Positions 17,101 through 25,041 of a DNA stretch of 64,000 nucleotides are shown one piece after another. Made by a program: the position numbers and the translations under genes. Position 1 is the stretch's first letter, and each line of letters begins with the position of its first letter. The stretch is from Flavobacterium sp. SUN052 (GTDB taxonomy: Bacteria; Bacteroidota; Bacteroidia; Flavobacteriales; Flavobacteriaceae). The notes under the pieces are model-generated. The model did no database searches and had not been told where the DNA came from. It saw only the letters and a list, made by a program, of their open reading frames with translations. The DNA lies in assembly GCF_028867935.1 (NCBI RefSeq), contig NZ_JAPQNS010000006.1:62001-126000 (forward strand). Reading direction: 5' to 3'.

Positions 17101-17842
17101 GTGTGCGGGCGGGGTGGTGAGCGTGTCGGTGGGGGCCAGCGGCACTGCGCCCCTGGCCTACCAGTGGTTCAAAGGAGCCTCTCCCGTCAGTGGGCAAACC
17201 ACGGCCACCCTCGCCCTGACCAACCTGACGTCGGCTCATTCGGGGATTTATGTGGTAGTGATTACGGATAATTGTGGCTCCACCACCTCAACGGCCTTCA
17301 GCCTCACCGTCGATGGGCTGGCCAATCTGAGCCTGACGCCCTCGCAGCCCGCCTTCAGCTGTCAGGTGCGTAGCATCCTGCTTACTGCCACACCGGGAGC
17401 AAGCAACTACCGGATCAGTGGTCCAGGATTGAACCAATCTGGCCCGGCCAACACGGCTACGGTGAGCACCTCGGGGGTGTATAGTGTGACGGCTGGGCAG
17501 GGCATTTGTTCGGCCACGGCCACGCTGAGCGTGACGGGCGCGGCAGGCACCCCGCCCAACGCCCTGCTGGTGGGCACGGGTAACCTGAGCTGCACCACGC
17601 CCACGCTGACGCTGACGGCCGTGGGCGGGAGCGCCTATCAGTTCAGCGGGCCTGGTATTGTCAGCCAGACAGATGGCCGGGAACGGGTGGTGATTGGGGA
17701 CTATATCTTGTTCAAAACGCCTATTCCCACCATCGGGACAGCGGTGGTGAACAAGCCGGGAATGTATACGGTAGTAGTAAGCAACGAGGAGGGCTGCACT
17801 AGTACGGCTACCCTATTGGTAACAGGCACGGAGTGCCGGTGA
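14126..17842 (+). CDS. Giant exported beta-helix surface protein, intact paralogue
   Basis: The 1238-residue third array member is the intact counterpart of the 7732/10248 pair. The start at 14126 (MQPNRIYFF) matches the MQ-x-N leaders of the two upstream genes; a TTG at 14081 lies inside the hairpin and is unlikely. The signal region ends near LLSLGTASAQ. Two 'nW..aanWS..P....V.IP' modules each precede many ~45-50-residue beta-helix repeats (SFVNSS..IGSSATIG.TGL.N..SFTN..GG.I.IDR). Then come the AYTLSYTLNGTA domain, an Ig-like domain (YQWFKG, ITDNCGS), a PKD-like module and the shared C-terminal domain ending in TECR. It is probably displayed on the cell surface. Confidence 0.83.
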   Translation: MQPNRIYFFKTCLFPLLYFRLFAPMPASSTFCLGPRLLRASVSGLWLGLVCWLLSLGTASAQTTNTWTGTANADWNTAANWSLTAVPGASHNVLIPAGTANAPVLSSGASASTVEVQGGASLSISSGGSLSINGSKSVAFNAQTATTAFFNGGTVVNGGSLVLGNTAPVGVYGLWNVSSFSNVTGGRIQTDNASTAGLYNDSGSSFVNSSSLIIGSLTSGGVNGLWNVSSFSNVTGGRIQIDNVMTAGLNNDLGSSFVNSSSLVIGSMSSAVQIGLANQSSFSNVSGGSIQIDRAIGTGLRNYSGSFVNSSIVVIRTVGIGPTLDNLLGATFDNQGCQALLQSLGSGVISNASSFSNTGTIIENASDNSSISYNGGLVQNLNGGTFTIGSGNAPVTGTGLFWRGCVSSDWNTVANWSVGRVPTPTDDVTIPTGTANPPILSTTAVAKSVEVQNGASLTITNTGSLSINGSKPMAYSSVSSFTQTTGFYNGGMVYNLGSLVLGNTASVGQCGLCNVGSFTNATGGSIAIDQSTAVGLGNNMGSFVNSSTITIGASATIGQTGLGNQASFTNAAGGFISIDRSGLAGLVNGGIGNQVGDFVNSGIISIGSSATIGATGLWNLSSFTNTTGGVITIDRAANNSLWNVAPALPNSGFINSGTITIGASATAGLTGLDNASPFTNRAGGFISIDRCDTGLLNMSSDMPTGIGGFVNSATVTIGPSATIGNTGLQNMGSFTNTAGGYLTIDRTGFTGLMHIGPSFLNTSTLTIGTSFTAGLFGLQNLTSFTNTAGGFITIDRAFLAGLMNVGPSFINSATITTGTNLTSAITNGGGVNNQGCTALIQALGNGTISNGNSFSNTGTIIENATGNSGISYNGGLIQNLNGGSFTVASGSQPLSLSATNPTTCNPANGSLTLTGLQASTAYTLSYTLNGTATALSLNSDANGKSIVGGLGGGAYALALSGACVAQTLPLAATLIAPPSLTITAQPAAASALCAGGVVSVSVGASGTAPLAYQWFKGASPVSGQTTATLALTNLTSAHSGIYVVVITDNCGSTTSTAFSLTVDGLANLSLTPSQPAFSCQVRSILLTATPGASNYRISGPGLNQSGPANTATVSTSGVYSVTAGQGICSATATLSVTGAAGTPPNALLVGTGNLSCTTPTLTLTAVGGSAYQFSGPGIVSQTDGRERVVIGDYILFKTPIPTIGTAVVNKPGMYTVVVSNEEGCTSTATLLVTGTECR

Positions 17843-17867
17843 CGGTAGAAAAACGTTACCAACAGCT

Positions 17868-17909
17868 TACCCCCAACTTGTATTTAGTATGAGTTGGGGG
17901 TGATTTTTT
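17868..17909 (+). terminator. Rho-independent terminator closing the array
   Basis: ACCCCCAACT (17869-17878) pairs with AGTTGGGGGT (17892-17901) over 10 bp, followed by a six-T run at 17904-17909. It is the only canonical terminator in the array and follows its last gene. Confidence 0.85.
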
Positions 17910-17918
17910 GCAGGATAC

Positions 17919-18764
17919 CTACCGATGATAGCTCACTAATCCATCACCGGGACTTTGCAAAACCTTACCCATAGTGCAACCAACCGACTCGACTGCCTGT
18001 TGGAGTTGGGCCGAAAAATGATAGGCTACTGAGCCAACGAATGACACCGGCCACTGGGCTGACTCTGGAAACCGAACTACGTACGTTGTTAAAAAAAGTG
18101 TGAATGCATCAATAACGAGCCTGTTTGCGTATGGGTCGTTGATATGTTCGGATAGAAACGGAGTGAAACCGGCGAAGTAACGGTTGGGGAAGGATTTTTT
18201 GTAGGCGTAGTCGAGTAAGGTGGCACGGTCGAGTTGTGGATACCGCGCGGAGAAATCAGCGCTTAGGGTTTCGGGAAGTCGATTCTGGAAATAGTCGCGA
18301 ACGAGTGTTTTGCCGAGGTAGCCCCCGCTGCCTTCGTCGCCTAGCCAAAACCCCAGCGACTGAATACCCCGTGTGATCTGCTGCCCGTTGTAACAGCAGG
18401 CATTGGCACCGGTGCCCAGAATACACACGATGCCTGGTTCGTGCCCGCAGGCACCCCGTGCCGCCCCTAACATATCGGAGTCGACTTCGGCAGTGGTAAG
18501 GTTTGGGAACACGCGTCGCAACGCTCGCTCTACAACGGCATTCGATTCGGGGTTGGCACAACCTGCCCCGTAGAAATATACAGCCTGAATATCAATGGCT
18601 GAGAGATGGGGCAGGAGTTGGGTTGTTAAGGTTTCCGAAATCGCATCTGTATCCTGATAATATGGATTCAGCCCGTTCGTTATAAGCTGGTACGCATTTT
18701 GCCCTTGAGTCAGAACGCGCCAGTCTGTTTTGGTGGAGCCACTGTCGGCGATTAAAATAGTCAT
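17919..18764 (-). CDS. BadF/BadG/BcrA/BcrD-type ATPase, probable N-acetylglucosamine kinase
   Basis: The 281-residue protein belongs to the ASKHA (actin/hexokinase) fold. It opens with the phosphate-1 loop DSGSTKTDW (~7-15). A second phosphate motif appears in ILGTGANACCYN (~115-125), and the adenosine-side GSVAYHF lies near 250. Length and motifs match the short GlcNAc-kinase-like members of the BadF family in Bacteroidota, which salvage amino sugars from cell-wall turnover. Substrate identity is inferred from family only. The start codon lies inside a long inverted repeat (18760-18840) that could hinder its translation. Confidence 0.87.
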   Translation of the reverse strand: MTILIADSGSTKTDWRVLTQGQNAYQLITNGLNPYYQDTDAISETLTTQLLPHLSAIDIQAVYFYGAGCANPESNAVVERALRRVFPNLTTAEVDSDMLGAARGACGHEPGIVCILGTGANACCYNGQQITRGIQSLGFWLGDEGSGGYLGKTLVRDYFQNRLPETLSADFSARYPQLDRATLLDYAYKKSFPNRYFAGFTPFLSEHINDPYANRLVIDAFTLFLTTYVVRFPESAQWPVSFVGSVAYHFSAQLQQAVESVGCTMGKVLQSPGDGLVSYHR

Positions 18765-18840
18765 TCGTCATTTGCCCTTTGGGCGTCATTGGGAAGACAA
18801 TACTACTGACCAATGACGGCGAAGCCAAATGACTAATGAC
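18760..18840. repeat. Long inverted repeat over the kinase start codon
   Basis: Outer arms 18760-18774 and 18826-18840 match at 14 of 15 positions. Inner arms 18784-18792 and 18810-18818 match perfectly. The kinase ATG (18762-18764) lies in the outer arm. A further partial copy of the CAAATGACTAA unit occurs at ~18853. This may be a dispersed-repeat remnant or a translational control hairpin. Confidence 0.6.
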
Positions 18841-18857
18841 GAGCGAAGCTCAAATGA

Positions 18858-19112
18858 CTAAGGTAACCGTCCTACTGCGGCAAATTTCCCAAACACCCAC
18901 TCGCCGTGGGGAGCATCGGGAAGTTCATCGGTGAGATCCTGGCCAGCCCAGTGCTCGTAATGTTTGCCAGTACGCCATAAGCGGGAGGCCGACACATCGT
19001 AGATAATGCCTTGGTAGGCGCACCAGATTTCGTCGCGGTCCGAGCCATTACGCAGAGCTAGTTGCGCTCGGGTATATGTAGGTAAACTAGCCGTTGAATC
19101 GACTTGAAGCAC
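18858..19112 (-). CDS. Minimal cytochrome b5-like heme-binding protein
   Basis: The 84-residue soluble protein fits the cytochrome b5-like steroid/heme-binding fold. TRAQLALRNGSDRDEIWCAYQGIIYDVS gives the first strands. HYEHWAGQDLTDELPDAPHG supplies two His (in the HYEHWAG and APHGE segments), the usual positions of the axial ligands. The GTG at 19112 is the only reasonable start, as there is no internal Met. It is a stand-alone domain without partner or membrane anchor, as in other Bacteroidota and archaea, where the electron partner is generally unknown. It lies just upstream of the kinase in the same orientation (94-bp gap). Confidence 0.82.
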   Translation of the reverse strand: MLQVDSTASLPTYTRAQLALRNGSDRDEIWCAYQGIIYDVSASRLWRTGKHYEHWAGQDLTDELPDAPHGEWVFGKFAAVGRLP

Positions 19113-19128
19113 GTTTTGTAATTTCTAT

Positions 19129-19161
19129 TTTGTATTGAACCACAAATTTACTGTATCTTTA
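19129..19161 (+). promoter_or_regulatory. Candidate Bacteroidota promoter for the 19188 lipoprotein
   Basis: TTTG at 19129-19132, a 21-base spacer and TATCTTTA at 19154-19161 match the Bacteroidota sigma-ABfr consensus (TTTG / TAnnTTTG) except for the last base. It ends 26 bases before the ATG. Confidence 0.45.
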
Positions 19162-19187
19162 ACCACTTGGTTTACGCTTATCCAACT

Positions 19188-19637
19188 ATGAAGAAGACTT
19201 ACCTCTCTGCCCTTTTTTTTCTATTGGCTCTTACCACTTTGTTCACGGGTTGTAAGAAACCAGTCGTAGTTCCAGTTTCCGATAAAATCGCCAAAGCCTG
19301 GACCGCTCGTAAGGTTGATGAAAACAGCACCACGGTATATACAAGGGGTAACGCCAGCAATGTTCGGCCTGGCTACACTAATTTCAGACTTGACTTGAGT
19401 TCAAAGACCAGTGCTACTTTTGTCGATTTTGACGGCAATCGGTTTACCGGTACGTGGTCAGTACCAACAGATACTCGTCTTGTGCTATCGGGTCTGACTC
19501 CCCAGCCAACCGGTACCAATGGAACTATTGAATTCACCATTACAAACCTGAGTGATTCAGAAGTGGTGCTGACCCGCACGGCTGCCAGCCAGAAAACGGG
19601 CGGAACCATCAACGTGTACACGCTGACTAATCCGTAA
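19188..19637 (+). CDS. Small lipoprotein, lipocalin-like
   Basis: The 149-residue lipoprotein begins MKKTYLSALFFLL with a lipobox LFTGC, so lipidation at Cys ~21 is expected. The mature region (AKAWTARKVDENSTTVYTRG, then strands with GTWSVPTDTRLVLSGL and EFTITNLSDSEVVLTR) has the eight-strand pattern of lipocalin-like Bacteroidota proteins such as DUF5004 or lipocalin_4. ATG 19188 was chosen over a start at 19167 that would put unrelated residues before the signal. It is followed by its own terminator. Ligand and role are unknown. Confidence 0.72.
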   Translation: MKKTYLSALFFLLALTTLFTGCKKPVVVPVSDKIAKAWTARKVDENSTTVYTRGNASNVRPGYTNFRLDLSSKTSATFVDFDGNRFTGTWSVPTDTRLVLSGLTPQPTGTNGTIEFTITNLSDSEVVLTRTAASQKTGGTINVYTLTNP

Positions 19638-19660
19638 GGCATAAACTTTTCTGACCTTCG

Positions 19661-19695
19661 AGCCGTTCTGCTTCTCATAGCCGAACGGCTTTTTT
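19661..19695 (+). terminator. Rho-independent terminator
   Basis: AGCCGTTC (19661-19668) pairs with GAACGGCT (19683-19690), and T bases run through 19695. It closes the 19188 lipoprotein gene. Confidence 0.85.
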
Positions 19696-19788
19696 AATGG
19701 TATATCGGGTAATCAAGGTAAGTGGGTGAATTGGTAATGCATTCACCTTTAACTACCGGTTTACCTACTTACCTCAATTACCCAATTC

Positions 19789-20814
19789 ATGACGACTTTA
19801 GATTCAATTGGCGAGTTTGGCCTCATCAACCGTATTCAGAAAAGCGCTGCACCAGCCGTACAAGCCAGTACTGTACGGGGAATTGGCGACGATGCAGCCG
19901 TGTTTTCTCTAAACGATACCGAGTTTGGCCTGATTGCCACGGATATGCTACTCGAAGGTATTCACTTCGACTTAACCTATGTGCCACTCAAACATTTGGG
20001 GTATAAAGCTGTAGCCGTCAACGTGTCGGATATTGCCGCTATGAACGGCTTGCCAACCCAAATTACCGTAGGCATTGGTCTGAGCAGCCGCTTCACGGTG
20101 GAAGCTGTTGAGGAGCTTTATGCAGGCATCCGGGCGGCTTGCGAGGCTTACAATCTTGATTTGGTTGGGGGAGACACAACGTCCTCGCGGTCAGGCCTGG
20201 TGATTTCGGTCTCGGTGCTGGGCGTGGTTCCCAAAGACAAGATTACCTATCGCAACACCGCCAAGGCCAACGATGTCGTGTGTGTAACTGGCGACCTTGG
20301 CTCGGCATATTTGGGCCTGCAACTCCTCGAACGGGAGAAACAGGAATACCTTGCCAACCCCGATATGCAGCCGAATCTTTCGGAGGAACGGGCTTACCTG
20401 ATCCAACGTCAACTTCGGCCCGATGCCCGCACCGATATGGTTCACGAACTCCGCGACCTCGATGTGTTGCCCACCGCTATGATTGATATTTCGGACGGGT
20501 TGGCGTCGGAACTGCTGCATTTGTGCCGCCAATCGGGTACGGGGGCTGTCATCTTCGACGAGAATATTCCGATTGATGATCAGGCTCAGCTAACAGCTAC
20601 CGAGTTTGGCATTAGCCCAATTACGGCAGCGTTGAACGGAGGTGAAGACTATGAACTACTGTTTACGATTCCACCCCAGGAGTTCGAGAAGCTGAAGAAT
20701 CACCCACGCATTACGGCCATCGGTTACCTCACCGCCGACCCAAAACAAACGATTCTGGCCACTCGCGCCGGGCAGCAAACGCCCCTGAAAGCGCAGGGTT
20801 GGGGAAGCGTTTAG
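19789..20814 (+). CDS. thiL: Thiamine-monophosphate kinase
   Basis: The 341-residue ThiL phosphorylates thiamine monophosphate to thiamine diphosphate with ATP, the last step of the cofactor's synthesis. The AIR-synthase/PurM-like fold motifs are clear: GIGDDAAVF (~27-36), ATDMLLEGIHFD (~50-61) for Mg-phosphate binding, VNVSDIAAMNG (~78-88), GGDTTSS (~120), and later IDISDGL (~215) and GGEDYELL (~285). Length is as expected. No other thi genes are adjacent, so it is apparently a single transcription unit. The upstream 150 bp holds the previous gene's terminator and a short imperfect inverted repeat. Confidence 0.96.
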   Translation: MTTLDSIGEFGLINRIQKSAAPAVQASTVRGIGDDAAVFSLNDTEFGLIATDMLLEGIHFDLTYVPLKHLGYKAVAVNVSDIAAMNGLPTQITVGIGLSSRFTVEAVEELYAGIRAACEAYNLDLVGGDTTSSRSGLVISVSVLGVVPKDKITYRNTAKANDVVCVTGDLGSAYLGLQLLEREKQEYLANPDMQPNLSEERAYLIQRQLRPDARTDMVHELRDLDVLPTAMIDISDGLASELLHLCRQSGTGAVIFDENIPIDDQAQLTATEFGISPITAALNGGEDYELLFTIPPQEFEKLKNHPRITAIGYLTADPKQTILATRAGQQTPLKAQGWGSV

Positions 20815-20816
20815 TT

Positions 20817-20880
20817 TTCAAGGCTACGCTGTTTTAGCCGGGTTATCTACCTTCGAAACCTGAAACAACGTAGCCTCGAA
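20817..20880. terminator. Convergent-gene hairpin with long loop
   Basis: AGGCTACG (20821-20828) pairs with CGTAGCCT (20869-20876), and the stem can extend outward with one mismatch. It lies between the convergent thiL and the 20889 gene. The 40-base loop makes it a weak candidate. Confidence 0.45.
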
Positions 20881-20888
20881 ATGCCCAC

Positions 20889-23507
20889 TTAGAACGTGAT
20901 TGAATTCACCGTACTCGAACTCGACGTGGTGGGACTAGCTTTTAAGGTTGCGCCGGAATTGGAATAGGTTCCGCCGGTGTACACCCCCCATCCCGAAGAG
21001 TCACCCACAAAACTTCCACCGGTGTAGGTTCCCCCATAATATATTTTGTACGAGGCACTTTTGGCTAAAGCGGGATTAGAGAAATGGAAATAGGCTGAAG
21101 CTGTTTTGGGCTTGAATGTTAACAAATCCTTGCCATTGGCGTCTTCAATATGCAACAGCGAAGTAGCAGCAACCTGCGAACTTGATTTGATAAACATACT
21201 GACCTGCGTAGAGGCCGTCCCCATCGCTTTGGTCATATTGTTACTGGGTTCAGCGCCTATTAAAATGCCACCGTTTACCAGGAAGTTGCCGTTGACATCA
21301 ACATCTTCGTTGCCGTTCGAGATCACAATGCCCCCTTTTATGGTGAAGTTGCCATTGCTGTCGATGGCATCAGAACCAGTTACGATCAACACACCACCGC
21401 TCACAGTCAACTGACTGTTATCGTTGGACTCAGTGCCGCCCGATACCGTCCCGTATGAGGTGTTAATCCCATCATTAGACGCCGTCAGGTTGATTACTCC
21501 ACCGGCGATATTAATGATGATTGACTCCATGCCTTCGTATGATTTGGTAACGTTGATGGTGCCATCATTTACAGTAATCGATGCGTCTGACTTGATGCCA
21601 TCATCCGTAGCCGACACCGTAAGATCACCCTTGTTCATCACAAAAGCACCGTCGCTCTTAAACCCTTTGGCTTCACTGGTCTGCGAGCTGCTATAGGTGT
21701 ATTTGGCGCCAGAAGCTGTTATCGTTGTTTTACCACCATTGATGGTAGCCGTACCATCGGTAGTGATTCCTTTTGCACCCGCACCGGTGCTCGTGACGAT
21801 TAATGTGCCGCCATTAATGGCCAGATTTTTGTCGCAATTGATACCCGCTGGAGCAGCAATGTCTGTATCTGCCGTCACGTAATAAGCCGCTCCCGACGTG
21901 GTGATGTTGACCGTACCGGCGGTTAACGTAAAATCTCCGCCTGTTTTGATGCCTTTCGACCCTTTGCCACTCACCGCCAGCGTTATCTCATTAGCCGTGT
22001 TAATGGTTGTATAGCCTTCGCTCTTGATCGCATTGCCTTTGTCGCCCGTGGTGGTCACGTTTATAGAGCCTCCTTTGATCAATATATAGGGAGTGATCTT
22101 GGTGTCGGTGCCTTCATAAGGAGCAGTGATACCATCATCGACACTATGTACGGTGATGGTTCCGCCGTTCAGCGCTACATAACCTTCTTCGGCTACGATT
22201 CCGTCGCTCGATGAAGTGACATTGACTGTTCCATTATCCATCGAGAAATAATCATTGGCGTGGATTCCATCTTTCACAGCCGATTTCACCGTAATCGTTG
22301 CCTGGCTTACATAAATATAGTCATCAGCCACGATCGCGTGTTTGTAGTTGCCTGTTACATTCAGGGTTCCGGTGCCCACAAAGTACAACTGGCCTTCGCT
22401 AAAGAATGTGCCTTTCTGGTCTTCACTGCTGCTGGCGTAGGTAGCTCCATCAACCAATGTGTTGGTTGTGCCGGCTACCACATTGATCGTGCCTTTTTTG
22501 CCCGATTGACTGTTGATGGCCGGGCCGTTGCTATTGGTAAGGCTTACTCCTTTTAAAGTGATGTTGTATTTGTAGTCGCTATAAATTTTGAAACTACCCT
22601 TCGAAGCCGTACCCGACAGGAGGTAGACAATTTCTTTGGTTGTATTGGTTGACGTCACGGTTACGTCGGCCCCACTTACTGCCACTTTCACGCCATCACT
22701 CTGATATGGATTGTTGACTGAGGCACTCGTTCCCGAGTAGGCAATAACAACCGTATCCTTGGCAGCTGTTGCTGCGGCCCCTGCGGCAACCACAACCGAA
22801 ACGACACAACTTTGCCCCCCGATGCTTAAATTAAACGTGGCGGTGCCCGACGAGGTTGGTGTACCTGTGATTGTATAGAGTAGCGTTCCTGAACCGTTGG
22901 CCAGCGTACCGGCTGCTAAGACAGCTGTTAAACCCTCTACACCTGTTGAAGCAGCCATCGACACATCGTACGTGCCCCCGTTTCCCCCCGTATAGGCCAT
23001 CGTTGCGGAGCTGGTGTATGGCGTTCCGTTAGTACCGGCAGCAGGAGTAGCAGTACAGGTCAGGGAGGTGATACTGGCTTTTGACGCCTGAACGGGTACT
23101 GATAACGTACAGGATTGTCCTCCCAACGTAATGGCAAATGTGGCCGTACCAGATGTCGCGGGGGTACCCGTAATGGCAAAACTGGCTTTGCCACTTCCAG
23201 TAGACAGCGTACCTGCCGCTAAGGTTGCCGTCAGACCGGTTACGCCAGTTGACGTAACGGCGTTGCCCGCCGAATAATATGCCCCATTACCACCGTCGTA
23301 AGGAACACTGGCCGTGGCAACGTAGGAAGTCCCGCTGGTGGCCGCTGCTGAAAAGGTAGCGCCCGAACAATTGAGCGCCGTGATGCTGGCTGTTTTAGCC
23401 AGTATTTCTTCAGGAGTATTACACGATTGGGAGATTAAGATCAATGTTAGCAACAGGCCAGCTACGAGGAAGATTCTTCTAAACATGCTATTATTCTTTA
23501 CTTTCAT
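20889..23507 (-). CDS. Cthe_2159-like carbohydrate-binding beta-helix lipoprotein
   Basis: The 872-residue lipoprotein has a signal ending LILISQSC, so Cys ~29 is the likely lipid anchor. Two ~100-residue Ig-like repeats follow (each with GGNG..Y, GLTA.LAAGTL, GTPTSSGTATF and GGQSC). The main body, ~255-800, is a right-handed beta-helix with rungs such as KDGIHANDYF, DGIVAEEGYVALNGGTITV and SDGIKSDASITVNDGTINV. These match the DUF4353/Cthe_2159 family, whose founder binds polygalacturonate with calcium. The C-terminus is Ser/Gly/Thr-rich. Role in polysaccharide binding is inferred. ATG at 23507 or the Met at residue 8 could both start it. Confidence 0.88.
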   Translation of the reverse strand: MKVKNNSMFRRIFLVAGLLLTLILISQSCNTPEEILAKTASITALNCSGATFSAAATSGTSYVATASVPYDGGNGAYYSAGNAVTSTGVTGLTATLAAGTLSTGSGKASFAITGTPATSGTATFAITLGGQSCTLSVPVQASKASITSLTCTATPAAGTNGTPYTSSATMAYTGGNGGTYDVSMAASTGVEGLTAVLAAGTLANGSGTLLYTITGTPTSSGTATFNLSIGGQSCVVSVVVAAGAAATAAKDTVVIAYSGTSASVNNPYQSDGVKVAVSGADVTVTSTNTTKEIVYLLSGTASKGSFKIYSDYKYNITLKGVSLTNSNGPAINSQSGKKGTINVVAGTTNTLVDGATYASSSEDQKGTFFSEGQLYFVGTGTLNVTGNYKHAIVADDYIYVSQATITVKSAVKDGIHANDYFSMDNGTVNVTSSSDGIVAEEGYVALNGGTITVHSVDDGITAPYEGTDTKITPYILIKGGSINVTTTGDKGNAIKSEGYTTINTANEITLAVSGKGSKGIKTGGDFTLTAGTVNITTSGAAYYVTADTDIAAPAGINCDKNLAINGGTLIVTSTGAGAKGITTDGTATINGGKTTITASGAKYTYSSSQTSEAKGFKSDGAFVMNKGDLTVSATDDGIKSDASITVNDGTINVTKSYEGMESIIINIAGGVINLTASNDGINTSYGTVSGGTESNDNSQLTVSGGVLIVTGSDAIDSNGNFTIKGGIVISNGNEDVDVNGNFLVNGGILIGAEPSNNMTKAMGTASTQVSMFIKSSSQVAATSLLHIEDANGKDLLTFKPKTASAYFHFSNPALAKSASYKIYYGGTYTGGSFVGDSSGWGVYTGGTYSNSGATLKASPTTSSSSTVNSITF

Positions 23508-23604
23508 AAGGTGCTATATCAACCGTTACGAGAACTTTCTGAATAATGTGGCACCGTCTGGTAAAAAATAAAGAGGAGGGAAGAGGATAGAACAAGTTTA
23601 AAAA

Positions 23605-23702
23605 TTGCTGACGCACAAGGGCTTCGACTCCGCTCAGCCTGACGGGGAACGCTCAAGATGGCTGTCAGGCTGAGCGGAGTCGAAGCCCTTATGAGTCAGC
23701 AA
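23605..23702. repeat. Dispersed palindromic repeat (39-bp arms)
   Basis: A perfect 27-bp inverted repeat (23617-23643 with 23664-23690) with a 20-nt loop extends to 39-bp arms (23605-23643 and 23664-23702) with two mismatches. The core GGGCTTCGACTCCGCTCAGC resembles a motif I recognise as scattered widely in Bacteroidota intergenic DNA. It lies just downstream of the GDP-mannose pyrophosphorylase stop and may also terminate that transcript. Confidence 0.8.
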
Positions 23703-23738
23703 CATGGCTAAATTACCTAATTATCATTCCACAAGAAC

Positions 23739-24809
23739 TTAAACGAAGCTGGCCCCTACTTCTTTGGCTTCTGCCACAAACTGCTTTACTTTCTGCTCAT
23801 CATCTTTGCGGCAGATCATCAGCACATTATCGTATTCAGCAACAATGAAGCCATCAAGGCCATTGATCACCACAAGCCGGTCTTTGGGGGCTTTGATAAT
23901 GCAGTTCTGCGTATCGTAAAGCATGGTGTGGGCGTCGATCGCATTTTCGTTTTCGTCTTTGTCCGAGACTTCGTACAACGATTTCCAGGTTCCCAAATCC
24001 GACCAGCCAAAGTCGCTCAGTACCACGTGGACATTGTCTGCTTTCTCCATCACCCCATTATCAATCGAGATGCTTTTGCAGAGTGAATACGCCTTGTTTA
24101 TAAACGCCTGCTCACTATCGGAGTAATAGCTGGGATGACCCTCCTCGAATACTTCGGCCGTTTCGGGTAGGTACTTTTTGAAGGCCTTGATAATAGCCTG
24201 GGCATTGAACACGAAAATACCCGCATTCCAGACAAACTCGCCACTATCCAGAAACTGCTGTGCTAATTCAAGGTGCGGCTTTTCGGTGAATGTCTTTACC
24301 CTTTTGACATCTGTACCCTCTTCTGGAATATACTGAATATAGCCATAACCCGTGTCGGGGCGGCTGGGCTGAATGCCAAGGGTGACCAGAACATCCTGAT
24401 TAGCCGTGGCCTCCAAAGCAGTACGGATGGTACGTCGGAATTCGTCTTCTTTCAGAATAATATGATCGGCTGGCGACACCACGATGTTGGCTTCGGGGTC
24501 GCGCTGGGCAATTTTATAACAGGCGTAAGCAATACAGGGAGCTGTGTTACGGGCAATGGGTTCGCAGAGTACCTGATCGTCGGAAAGGCTTGGGATTTGC
24601 TCCTGGCACAGGTCTTTATACTTGTCGCTGGTAACGACATAGATGTTTTCGGGGGGGCAAATACCATCGAAACGGTCGGCTGTTTGCTGGAGCAATGTTC
24701 GGCCTGTGCCGAGTACATCATGAAACTGCTTAGGATAATTGGTGCGGCTAAATGGCCAGAACCGCGTTCCAACCCCGCCCGCCATGATGATGACGTATGT
24801 ATGATTCAT
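23739..24809 (-). CDS. Mannose-1-phosphate guanylyltransferase
   Basis: The 356-residue nucleotidyltransferase makes GDP-mannose from mannose-1-phosphate and GTP, feeding exopolysaccharide and glycan synthesis. The signature GGVGTRFWPFSR with PKQF (~11-30) is intact. SPADHIIL (~107) provides the metal-binding Asp, FTEKP (~168-172) the sugar-phosphate Lys, and WNAGIFVF (~194) the acceptor pocket. It is the single-domain form, lacking the C-terminal isomerase of bifunctional ManC/AlgA. No sugar-nucleotide genes lie beside it. The palindromic repeat at 23605-23702 follows it. Confidence 0.95.
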   Translation of the reverse strand: MNHTYVIIMAGGVGTRFWPFSRTNYPKQFHDVLGTGRTLLQQTADRFDGICPPENIYVVTSDKYKDLCQEQIPSLSDDQVLCEPIARNTAPCIAYACYKIAQRDPEANIVVSPADHIILKEDEFRRTIRTALEATANQDVLVTLGIQPSRPDTGYGYIQYIPEEGTDVKRVKTFTEKPHLELAQQFLDSGEFVWNAGIFVFNAQAIIKAFKKYLPETAEVFEEGHPSYYSDSEQAFINKAYSLCKSISIDNGVMEKADNVHVVLSDFGWSDLGTWKSLYEVSDKDENENAIDAHTMLYDTQNCIIKAPKDRLVVINGLDGFIVAEYDNVLMICRKDDEQKVKQFVAEAKEVGASFV

Positions 24810-25041
24810 AAATAGTTAGACGCAAGCCCGATTCGAAAGTCAAAAAAGAGGTCAGTACGAGTTGCTGGTAAAGTAACAGCAAAAAGGGGTGGAGCTGTTC
24901 ATTTTCTTAGGCTGTGCATACTTTGCATGAAGGTGCCGGGGTAATTCATTGAAAAAACAAGGAATCGAGTTCAGTATAAGACTGCCCGCCCCCAACTTTT
25001 AACCGTTGTTCGTTTATAAACCCTTCAACCATTTTATTATC

